Source of the DNA: SHVZ01 sp041906305
GTDB taxonomy: Bacteria; Pseudomonadota; Alphaproteobacteria; SHVZ01
Assembly: GCA_041906305.1 (NCBI GenBank)
Contig: JAYRJL010000001.1
Span: forward strand, 434,001-498,000
Length of the DNA: 64,000 nt
Reading direction: 5' to 3'
Part shown: in pieces, positions 16,284 to 23,470 of the stretch
How positions within the stretch are numbered: position 1 is the stretch's first letter
Layout of the letters: every line of letters begins with the position of its first letter
The notes under the pieces: model-generated
Seen by the model: only the letters and a program-made list of their open reading frames with translations
The model's database searches: none
Told to the model about the DNA's origin: nothing
Program-made: the position numbers and the translations under genes

Positions 16284-16583
16284 ATGACGCCAGACCGCAT
16301 CACCTCGCATCCCGGCGAGATCCTTCGCGAGGAGTTCCTGAAGCCGCTGGACCTGTCTGCGCATGCCCTGTCGTTGGCGCTGCGCGTGCCGGCCAATCGC
16401 ATCGGCGCGATCCTCAAGGGCGAGCGCGGCGTGACGGCGGACACGGCGCTCCGGCTTTCCCGTTTCTTCGGCACCACGCCGGAGTTCTGGGTGAATCTTC
16501 AAGCCATGCACGACCTGACGAAGGCCAAGGCGGAACTCGGCGCGACCGTGGTTCGCGAGGTCTCGCCCAGGCGTGCAGCCTAG
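16284..16583 (+). CDS. higA: HigA-type XRE antitoxin
   Basis: 99 residues. TSHPGEILREEFLKPLDLSAHALS is the standard HigA opening, followed by the helix-turn-helix LALRVPANRIGAILKGERGVTADTALRLSRFFGTTPEFWVNLQ. It neutralises HigB and represses the operon through the operator in the promoter. It starts 11 bp after the toxin stop codon. The ATG at 16284 is preferred because the family begins at this point. Confidence 0.9.
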   Translation: MTPDRITSHPGEILREEFLKPLDLSAHALSLALRVPANRIGAILKGERGVTADTALRLSRFFGTTPEFWVNLQAMHDLTKAKAELGATVVREVSPRRAA

Positions 16584-16609
16584 CCGCCCTCTGCAACAGG
16601 ACGACTTCC

Positions 16610-17494
16610 ATGACTTCCCCCCATCGCGACGAAGGCTCCCGCACCCGGGGCTTCCAGGAACCTGAGCGCCGGCCGTACGAGGCAATCCGGGTGAAGCGGC
16701 TGACGCCCCTGATCGGGGCCGAGATCTCCGGCGTGGATCTCTCGCGCCCGCTCGGCAACCAGGCCTTCGACGAGATCCATCGGGCGCTGATGGAGCATCT
16801 GGTCATCTTCTTCCGCGACCAGGCCCTGACACCCGAGCAGCATCTCGACTTCGGCCGACGCTTCGGCGAGCTGCACGTCCACCCGATCGCCCCGCACGAG
16901 CCCGGCATGCCGGAGCTGATGCGCGTCTACACCGACGCCAACTCGGCGCGCGTCAACGGCGAGCACTGGCACAGCGACGTCTCCTGCGAGGACGAGCCCT
17001 CGATGGGCAGCATCCTCTACATGCGCCAATGCCCGCCGGAAGGCGGCGACACGCTGTTCGCCAACATGTATGCCGCCTACGAGTCCCTGTCGGACCGGAT
17101 GAAGGCGCATCTCGAGGGCCTGAAGGCGCTGCATGACGGCGAGCAGGTCTATCGCGGCGCCTATGCCGGCCAGGGCCAGACGGATCTGAAGGCGTATCCG
17201 CGGGCCGAGCATCCGGTGATCCGCACGCATCCGGTGACCGGGCGGCGCTCGCTCTACGTCAACCGCGGCTTCACCCGCCGGATCCTCGGCATCCCCGGCG
17301 ACGAGAGCGACGCGCTGCTGGGCTACCTGTTCGAGCATGCCGAGAGCCCGCTCTGGCAGTGCCGCTTCCAGTGGACCCCGAACGCGATCGCCTTCTGGGA
17401 CAACCGCTGCGCCCAGCACCGCGCCATGTGGGACTACTGGCCCCACACGCGGCTCGCCCACCGCGTGACGGTGAAGGGCGACCGGCCGTTCTAG
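16610..17494 (+). CDS. TauD/TfdA-family 2-oxoglutarate-dependent dioxygenase, copy 2
   Basis: 294 residues, very similar to the gene at 15061 over its whole length. Shared blocks include GGDTLFA.MYAAY, HPVTGRR.LYVNR and DNRCAQHRAMWDYWP. Metal ligands are H121-x-D123 and H270. The first 22 residues (SPHRDEGSRTRGFQEPERR) differ and are probably disordered. The ATG at 16610 comes 26 bp after the antitoxin stop, so it may be read from the higBA transcript. Substrate unknown; divergence between the copies suggests two related substrates. Confidence 0.88.
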   Translation: MTSPHRDEGSRTRGFQEPERRPYEAIRVKRLTPLIGAEISGVDLSRPLGNQAFDEIHRALMEHLVIFFRDQALTPEQHLDFGRRFGELHVHPIAPHEPGMPELMRVYTDANSARVNGEHWHSDVSCEDEPSMGSILYMRQCPPEGGDTLFANMYAAYESLSDRMKAHLEGLKALHDGEQVYRGAYAGQGQTDLKAYPRAEHPVIRTHPVTGRRSLYVNRGFTRRILGIPGDESDALLGYLFEHAESPLWQCRFQWTPNAIAFWDNRCAQHRAMWDYWPHTRLAHRVTVKGDRPF

Positions 17495-17495
17495 C

Positions 17496-18287
17496 TCAAC
17501 GCACCGGAACGAACGCCAGGTCGATCAGCCTCGTCTTGCCGTCGCCGATGGGCCCGCGCGCCGTCGCCGTGCCCTTCGCCACCGAGACCTCGACCAGCGT
17601 CGCGGTGCCGGTGAGGCCATAGGCCATGTAGTCGTCCTTGGCGTCGGTCAGGATGTCGAGGCCGCGGATCTCGCGCTTGCCCATGCCCGTGTCGGCGATC
17701 GAGCCGAGCACGCCGTCGTTCGGCGGGTCCTGCACGATCCAGGCGCCGCGCGCGCTGTCGACATGGAAGAGCTGGGTCGCGCCCGCGCCGGCATAGGAGT
17801 TGATGTAGGCGCCGCCGAGGACCAGCGGCGTCTGGCCGGCGGCCTTGTCCTTCTCGCCATAGGCGAGCGGCTTGTCCTTGGTGACCGCGCCGGTGTCGAC
17901 GTTGATGCGGTAGTTGAGCTTGCCGTCGTCGCTGACGAGGCGAAGCCGGTCGGCCTGCGGGTTGAAGTCGACGACGGCCCCCTTGGCCGCGACGAACGGC
18001 TCGGAAAGGTTGGCGACGAAGGTCGCCGCGCCGGTCGCGGGATCGATCCGATAGATCGTCGCATTGGCGGCGACGCCGTAGAGCTTCCTGTCGGCGGGAC
18101 GGAAGTCGATGCCGATCAAAGGCGCGGACAATCCCGTGACAGCGACGATGCGGGTGCGCGCGGGCGCCGCGTCGGAGAACAGCACCAGCTGGCTCCGGTC
18201 CGAGAGGCCGACCAGGTCGAGCGCCAGGGCTGGCACCGCTGCTGCCGCCATCGCCCCCGCGACCGCCGCCGCCATCCATCCACGCAT
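17496..18287 (-). CDS. DUF4394 secreted beta-propeller-like protein
   Basis: 263 residues from the ATG at 18287, chosen because AAGGAGAG lies five bases upstream and a signal peptide follows (RGWMAAAVAGAMAAAAVPALA). The frame stays open for 30 more codons upstream without a ribosome site. Repeats such as LIGIDFRPADRKLYGVAANATIYRIDPATG match DUF4394, a family of exported proteins with propeller-like repeats and no known activity. It converges on the second dioxygenase, with only one base between the stop codons. Confidence 0.8.
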   Translation of the reverse strand: MRGWMAAAVAGAMAAAAVPALALDLVGLSDRSQLVLFSDAAPARTRIVAVTGLSAPLIGIDFRPADRKLYGVAANATIYRIDPATGAATFVANLSEPFVAAKGAVVDFNPQADRLRLVSDDGKLNYRINVDTGAVTKDKPLAYGEKDKAAGQTPLVLGGAYINSYAGAGATQLFHVDSARGAWIVQDPPNDGVLGSIADTGMGKREIRGLDILTDAKDDYMAYGLTGTATLVEVSVAKGTATARGPIGDGKTRLIDLAFVPVR

Positions 18288-18419
18288 CGCCGCTCTCCTT
18301 GAAATGACCTGTTCACGCCTACGCCGGAACCGGTCCCGCGGATCACCCGAATGGACAAGGGACGCCCGGCGGCGCATCGTTTTCGTCCAACGTGGTTAAT
18401 GCCGCCGGGAGGGTCCTCG

Positions 18420-19916
18420 ATGACGCGCCGCTTCCTTGCCGCCTTCGCCTTGGCAACGCTTGCTCCCGGCCTGGCCCTCGCCGCCAACCTCCGCATCGGC
18501 CTCGGCGGCGATCCCGACGTGCTCGATCCCGCGATCGGCGGCAGCTTCCTCGACCGTGTGGTCTTCGCCGGCCTTTGCGACAAGCTCGTCGACATCGACG
18601 AGAAGCTGAACTACGTGCCGCAGCTCGCGACCGAATGGGCCTGGTCGGGCGATGCGCTGACCCTGACGATGAAGCTCCGCGGCGACGTGGTCTTCCACGA
18701 CGGCGAGAAGATGGACGCGGCCGCGGTCAAGGCCAACATCGAGCGCTACAAGACGCTGCCGGAATCGAAGCGGAAGGCCGAGCTGGCGGCGGTCAAGGAG
18801 GTCGAGGCCGACGGCGCGACCGTGCGCTTCAAGCTGGCCCAGCCCTTCGCGCCTCTCATCGGCGTCTTCACCGATCGCGGCGGCATGATCGCCTCGCCGA
18901 AGGCGCTGGCGGCTTCGGGCGCCAACTTCGCGGCCAGGCCGGTCTGCTCGGGCCCCTACGCCTTCGCCGAGCGCGTCGCGCTCGACCGCATCGTCCTGAA
19001 GAAGTTCCCGCGGCACTGGAACCAGGCCGCCTACAAGGCGGAGCAGGTGACCTACCTGCCGATCCCGGATTCCAACATCCGCACCGCGAACCTGCGCTCA
19101 GGTGCGCTCGAGATCATCGAGCGCGTCTTGCCGACCGACATCGCCGCGCTCAAGTCGGATGCGCGCACCAAGGTCGTGGGCTCGCCGGCGACCGCCTACT
19201 ACACGATGTCGATCAACCTCGCCAACGGCGAGCGCGCCGCGACCTTGGGCAAAGACCCGCGCGTGCGCGAGGCGCTGGAGCTGTCGCTCGACCGCGAGGT
19301 CATCAACCAGGTCGTCTACAACGGCGAGTTCATCGCCTCCAACCAGCCCTGGGCCCCGGGCAGCGCCTGGTACAACTCAGCGCTGCCGGTGCCGAAGCGC
19401 GACCTCGCCAAGGCTAAGGCGCTGCTCAAGGCCGCCGGCGCCGAGAAGGTCGCCTTCACGCTCTACGCGCCCAACACCACGACCGAGCAGCAGCTCGCCC
19501 AGGTGATACAGGCGATGGCGGCGGAGGCCGGCATCGAGATCAAGATCGAGGTGCTGGAGGCGACCACGATCACCCAGCGCAACATCAAGGGCGACTACCA
19601 GGCCGCCTTCGGCATCTGGAGCGGGCGTCCCGATCCGGACGCCAACGTCTCGATCTGGTTCGCCTGCGACGGCTTCGTCAACTGGGGAAAGTACTGCAAC
19701 CCGAAGCTCGAGGACATCCTCGTCAAGGCGCGCACCGTAACCGCGACGCCCGAGCGCCAGAAGCTCTACAACCAGGCGGCCGAGATCATCCTCGCCGACC
19801 GCCCGCACCTGATCCTCTATCACTATCGCTGGTTCTGGGGCCTCGCGGCGAAGCTCGACGGCTTCAAGCCCTACCCCGACGGCATCATCCGGCTGGATGG
19901 CGTCGACCTGAAGTGA
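18420..19916 (+). CDS. ABC transporter substrate-binding protein, family 5 (peptide/nickel type)
   Basis: 498 residues with signal peptide (TRRFLAAFALATLAPGLALA). ANLRIGLGGDPDVLDPAIGG, LATEWAWSGDALTLTMKLRGDVVFHDGEK and FLDRVVFAGLCDKLVDID are the standard SBP_bac_5 features. Members bind di- and oligopeptides, glutathione, nickel or opines in the periplasm. No permease or ATPase genes are adjacent, so it is an orphan SBP. The start is set by GGGAGGG upstream of the ATG at 18420. The following small gene begins one base after its stop codon. Confidence 0.87.
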   Translation: MTRRFLAAFALATLAPGLALAANLRIGLGGDPDVLDPAIGGSFLDRVVFAGLCDKLVDIDEKLNYVPQLATEWAWSGDALTLTMKLRGDVVFHDGEKMDAAAVKANIERYKTLPESKRKAELAAVKEVEADGATVRFKLAQPFAPLIGVFTDRGGMIASPKALAASGANFAARPVCSGPYAFAERVALDRIVLKKFPRHWNQAAYKAEQVTYLPIPDSNIRTANLRSGALEIIERVLPTDIAALKSDARTKVVGSPATAYYTMSINLANGERAATLGKDPRVREALELSLDREVINQVVYNGEFIASNQPWAPGSAWYNSALPVPKRDLAKAKALLKAAGAEKVAFTLYAPNTTTEQQLAQVIQAMAAEAGIEIKIEVLEATTITQRNIKGDYQAAFGIWSGRPDPDANVSIWFACDGFVNWGKYCNPKLEDILVKARTVTATPERQKLYNQAAEIILADRPHLILYHYRWFWGLAAKLDGFKPYPDGIIRLDGVDLK

Positions 19917-19917
19917 C

Positions 19918-20163
19918 ATGGCGAGCACGACGCTGACGCCGCCGCCGCAGGAGACGATGGTTCGACGCAAGGAGAGGTGCGATCGCTGCCGCTACTGGAG
20001 CATCGCATCGACCGCGGCCGAGAACGCGGCGTTGCGCCGATACAGCGAGGAAGTCCCGCTCGCACGGGGGGAACGAGGCATCTGCCACCGGTATCCGCCG
20101 CCCCATCGCTCGCTGTTCCCGGTGACCCTTGCCACCGACTGGTGCGGCGAGTACCGGGACTGA
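19918..20163 (+). CDS. Small Cys-rich protein of unknown function
   Basis: 81 residues with four cysteines in a CDRCRYW...GICHRYPPP...DWCGEY arrangement. This could bind zinc or an Fe-S cluster. The ATG starts one base after the SBP stop codon, which suggests coupling. An internal ATG at 19957 is an alternative start and would lose a poorly conserved-looking Thr/Pro tail. Similar short RC.YW...WCGE proteins occur as hypothetical genes in alphaproteobacteria. I cannot assign a role. Confidence 0.6.
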   Translation: MASTTLTPPPQETMVRRKERCDRCRYWSIASTAAENAALRRYSEEVPLARGERGICHRYPPPHRSLFPVTLATDWCGEYRD

Positions 20164-20169
20164 CGTCTC

Positions 20170-20787
20170 CTACATCCGGCTCTTGATCCGGATCGCCTGG
20201 TGCACGAGCTCGGCCAGGTTCTTCGCCCCCATGCGCTCCATGACCCATGCACGGTGGTTCTCGACCGTCTTCGGGCTGATGTTGAGCCTTGCGGCGATGT
20301 CCTTGTTCGACAGGCCCGCCGCCGCGTGCTCCATGACTTCGCGCTGACGGTTGGACAGCGTCCCGAACTGCACCAGCAGCTTTTCGACGCTTTCGCGTTC
20401 CGTCCGGTCACTGCGGTCGCTGGTCACGGCGCGTCGGATCGCCTCCAGCAGGCGGCCTTCGTCGAACGGCTTCTCGAGGAAATCGAAGACGCCGCTCTTG
20501 ATCGCCGAGACCGCCATGTCGATGTCGCCGTGACCCGTGATCAGGATCACGGGGCACCGCCTGGGACCGGCCGCGATCCGGCGCGCGAGCTCGAGCCCCG
20601 AGATGCCGGGCATGCGGATGTCCGTCACGACGCAGTCGAACCTGGTCTCGGCCTCGCCATGGCTCAGCAGGCGCTCCGCCGAGTCGAAGCACGAGACCGA
20701 AAGGCCCTTGCTTACGAAGTAAGCGTGGAGCGCGTCGAGGACCGCGGCGTCGTCGTCGACGATGGCGATGTGGATCTGCTCGCTCAT
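20170..20787 (-). CDS. FixJ-family response regulator (REC plus LuxR-type HTH)
   Basis: 205 residues. The receiver domain has the acidic pocket DDD at 11-13, phospho-acceptor D56 (VVTDIRMPG), the Thr at ILITGHGD and K106 in FLEKPF. The LuxR-type HTH follows at about 140-200 (LSNRQREVMEHAAAGLSNKDIAARLNIS). It overlaps the upstream kinase gene by four bases (ATGA), so the two are a cognate, coupled pair. Its probable targets include the flagellin region, where TACCTAGGTA palindromes lie next to the kinase gene. Confidence 0.92.
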   Translation of the reverse strand: MSEQIHIAIVDDDAAVLDALHAYFVSKGLSVSCFDSAERLLSHGEAETRFDCVVTDIRMPGISGLELARRIAAGPRRCPVILITGHGDIDMAVSAIKSGVFDFLEKPFDEGRLLEAIRRAVTSDRSDRTERESVEKLLVQFGTLSNRQREVMEHAAAGLSNKDIAARLNISPKTVENHRAWVMERMGAKNLAELVHQAIRIKSRM

Positions 20788-22391
20788 GCGGCGTTCGTCG
20801 CGGCAACGGGGAGAGTGAAGGTCACCAGGGCGCCGGCCGTATAGGGATCCACCCAGAAGCCGCCGCCATGGCTCTCGATGATCGACTTGCTCAAGGAGAG
20901 GCCGATCCCGAGCCCGTCGGCCTTGGTCGACGAGAAGGGCAGGATCTGGTCGCCGTGGATGTCCGGGTTGAAGCCGGGGCCGGTGTCGCGGATCTTGACC
21001 TGGACCTTGTCGCCGACTGGCGACACCTTGACCGTGATCTCGCGACGCGTGTCGCTTGAGTTTTCCATCGCCTCGATCGAGTTCCTGAACAGGTTGATGA
21101 ATACCTGCTGGATCTGCAAGAGATCCACCATCACCGGTCGGACCGGTTCGGTCCGGATGAAGTTGACGCGGACCATGCCGCGGTTGAGTTCGAGCTGGCA
21201 GAGGTCGATCGCCTCGTTGACGATCTTCTCGATGCTGTTCGGGGCGCGGGCGCTGTGGTCGAGCTTCACCAGCGCACGGAGCCGCCTGACCACCTGCGCG
21301 GCGCGCTCGACCTGGACGACGGTCTTCGCCGCCGGCTCCGCGAGGTCCGCCTCCTCGCCCGAGCGCAGGGAGTTCGCGACCATCCGCGCATAGGTGCCCG
21401 CCGCCATCAGCGGCTGGTTGATCTCGTGGGCGAGGGCCGCGGCCAGCTCTCCAAGGCTGCCGACACGCTGCACGTTGGCGAGCGACTCCTGGTGCATGCG
21501 AAGCCGGACCTCGACCCGCCGCCGCTCGTTCACCAGCGCGCCCGCGACCAGCCCGGTTCCGGCGAGCACGATCATGCGCGTCTGCAGCTCGATGATCTCG
21601 AAGGTGTCCCTCGGCATCTGCTGCGCGATGATGATCAGCGCGATCTGCGTGATCAGGATGCCGGCGCTGACGCCCTCGAGCCCGGCGCGGACTGCCATCC
21701 AGACGATGGGAATGAACAGGAGATAGAAGTTCAGGTAGTTGGGTTTCTCTCCCTGCCCGAAAATGAGGAACAGTGCGGCGAACACCGCCGCGAGCTGGAG
21801 GGCGGTTTCCACGTTCACCTTGATGTCGCGTCGCCTGAGGATCGCCACCAGCGCGAACGGGGCGACGACGACGATGCCGATCGCGTCGCCGATCCAGTAG
21901 CGCGCGCTTGCCGCCAGGAACACGTTGGACGGCAGGACCTCGAAGTGGATCATCATGGCGACGACCGATCCGGCGATGACGGCCGGGCCCGCCACCGCGG
22001 AGATCAGCAGAAGGAACAGGTCACGGAGCGACGGGAGCGCCGGATCGAATCTCAGGCTCGGCCGCATGAGGAGCGCAAGGACCGCCGAGTAGCCGACTCC
22101 CGCGATGACCGCGGCGATGAGCTCGACCGGAAAGGACAGCAGCAGGTGGCGGATGACGATGTCCGAGACCACCGGCGCGACGAGGAGGAACGGGAGGTAG
22201 CGGCGCCCGAGCGCGAGGACGAACGCGAAGGCGAGGCCGATCGCCGGATTCCATGGCGTGATGCTCGACCGCATGAACGGGTCGATGAAGCTCACCCAGT
22301 CGAGGAGGACGTATCCCGAAAGGAGGAGCAGGCCTCCTGACGCCGTCGCAAGGACATGGCTTTGCCGCTTGATCGTCCCGACCCCCCGCAA
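20784..22391 (-). CDS. MASE1-type membrane sensor histidine kinase, FixL-like output
   Basis: 535 residues. The N-terminal 280 residues hold about eight membrane helices of a MASE1-like sensor (WNPAIGLAFAFVLALG, YWIGDAIGIVVVAPFALV). The transmitter has the phosphorylated H322 in AAALAHEINQPL, an N-box (QQVFINLFRNSIEAM), DTGPGF and GLGIGLSLSKSI. The H-box and ATPase match the HPK4/FixL group. There is no PAS domain, so the signal is presumably perceived in or across the membrane. It is encoded upstream of, and overlaps, its response regulator. Confidence 0.9.
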   Translation of the reverse strand: MRGVGTIKRQSHVLATASGGLLLLSGYVLLDWVSFIDPFMRSSITPWNPAIGLAFAFVLALGRRYLPFLLVAPVVSDIVIRHLLLSFPVELIAAVIAGVGYSAVLALLMRPSLRFDPALPSLRDLFLLLISAVAGPAVIAGSVVAMMIHFEVLPSNVFLAASARYWIGDAIGIVVVAPFALVAILRRRDIKVNVETALQLAAVFAALFLIFGQGEKPNYLNFYLLFIPIVWMAVRAGLEGVSAGILITQIALIIIAQQMPRDTFEIIELQTRMIVLAGTGLVAGALVNERRRVEVRLRMHQESLANVQRVGSLGELAAALAHEINQPLMAAGTYARMVANSLRSGEEADLAEPAAKTVVQVERAAQVVRRLRALVKLDHSARAPNSIEKIVNEAIDLCQLELNRGMVRVNFIRTEPVRPVMVDLLQIQQVFINLFRNSIEAMENSSDTRREITVKVSPVGDKVQVKIRDTGPGFNPDIHGDQILPFSSTKADGLGIGLSLSKSIIESHGGGFWVDPYTAGALVTFTLPVAATNAA

Positions 22392-22452
22392 GCCGGAAGG
22401 CCTGCCCCCTATTGGGGTAGCGCATTACGAGCCGCGCGTGCATCCCAGTCAG

Positions 22453-22504
22453 TGCCTAGTAGAGATACCTGGGTAGAAGTACCTAGGTAGTAACGCTCCA
22501 GGTA
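22453..22504. promoter_or_regulatory. Array of TACCTAGGTA-type palindromes upstream of flagellin
   Basis: Two 10-bp palindromes, TACCTGGGTA (22466-22475) and TACCTAGGTA (22480-22489), 14 bp apart. Half-matching sites flank them at 22453 (TGCCTAG) and 22495 (CCAGGTA), so the spacing is close to 14 bp throughout. The array lies in the 230-bp gap between the divergent kinase and flagellin genes. FixJ/LuxR-type regulators bind short palindromes of this general kind. Confidence 0.55.
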
Positions 22505-22621
22505 TCATCCGGGATTTTATTCCGATACCAACAATTTTATCTTTCGAATCGTCGGGCTTGTCCTTCCAGGCAGAAGTACCGGGAAGAAGCCTCGCCAGAA
22601 CGGCCAGAAAAGGGCGATTCG

Positions 22622-23446
22622 ATGCCTATCCAGAACTCGATCAATACGAATATCGGCGCGTTCGTCGCGCTGCAGAACCTCAACGCCGTCAACAGCCGTC
22701 TGGATACCGTCCAGAACCGGGTGTCGACCGGCCTCAAGGTCAACAACGCCGTCGACGATGCGTCGAGCTTCGCCATCGCCCAGGGCGTTCGCGGCAACCT
22801 GAAGGCCTTCGAGGCCGTCTCTCAGGGTCTCGCCAACGGCCGCGGCGTCGCGACGGTCACCCTGGCGGGCGCCACCGCGATCTCCGATCTGCTCGGCGAC
22901 ATCCAGAAGAAGATCACCGAAGGTCAGAACGCGGGCAACACGACCGAGCAGCAGTCGATCCTCAACAACGACTTCCGCAACCTCGTCTCGCAGATCAACA
23001 CCTTCATCCGGAACGCGACCTACAATGGCCGCAACCTGCTGTCGGCCGCCTCGACCTCGATCAACGTGATCGGCAATGTCGACGGCACGACGCTGACCAT
23101 CCGGTCGAACAGCGCGTTCGCGACGACCTCCGCCAACCTCGGCAACCAGAACATCTCCTCGACGGTGGCGGCGGCTCAGGCGCTCTCGTCCCTGTTCCTG
23201 GCGACCGCCTCGATCAACCAGGTGCTCGGCAACCTCGGTGCCGATACCCGTACGCTGAACTTCCAGGAGACCTTCGTCTCGAAGCTCTCCGACGCGGTCA
23301 GCGAAGGCCTGGGTTCGATCGTCGACGCGGATCTGGCGAAGGAGTCCTCGCGTCTGCAGGCCCTGCAGGTGCAGCAGCAGCTCTCGGTCCAGACCCTCAA
23401 CATCGCCAACCAGAAGCCGAGCGGCCTGCTCGGCCTGTTCAGGTAG
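22622..23446 (+). CDS. Flagellin
   Basis: 274 residues, in the short alphaproteobacterial range. The N-terminal D0/D1 segment (NSINTNIGAFVALQNLNAVNSRLDTVQNRVSTGLKVNNAVDDASSFAIAQGVRG reads as a continuous flagellin start) and the C-terminal coiled segment (LQVQQQLSVQTLNIANQKPSGLLGLFR in part) are both complete. The protein forms the filament after export through the flagellar type III system. No chaperone, cap or modification genes are adjacent, so it is an isolated flagellin locus. The upstream palindrome array and divergent two-component genes suggest dedicated control. Confidence 0.93.
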   Translation: MPIQNSINTNIGAFVALQNLNAVNSRLDTVQNRVSTGLKVNNAVDDASSFAIAQGVRGNLKAFEAVSQGLANGRGVATVTLAGATAISDLLGDIQKKITEGQNAGNTTEQQSILNNDFRNLVSQINTFIRNATYNGRNLLSAASTSINVIGNVDGTTLTIRSNSAFATTSANLGNQNISSTVAAAQALSSLFLATASINQVLGNLGADTRTLNFQETFVSKLSDAVSEGLGSIVDADLAKESSRLQALQVQQQLSVQTLNIANQKPSGLLGLFR

Positions 23447-23470
23447 TCCGCCGGCGGCCGAAGCCCGGGC

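Noticed and set aside
20200..22340. Plus-strand open frames opposite the kinase and regulator genes
   Set aside because: Shadow frames. The minus strand has intact kinase and receiver motifs.
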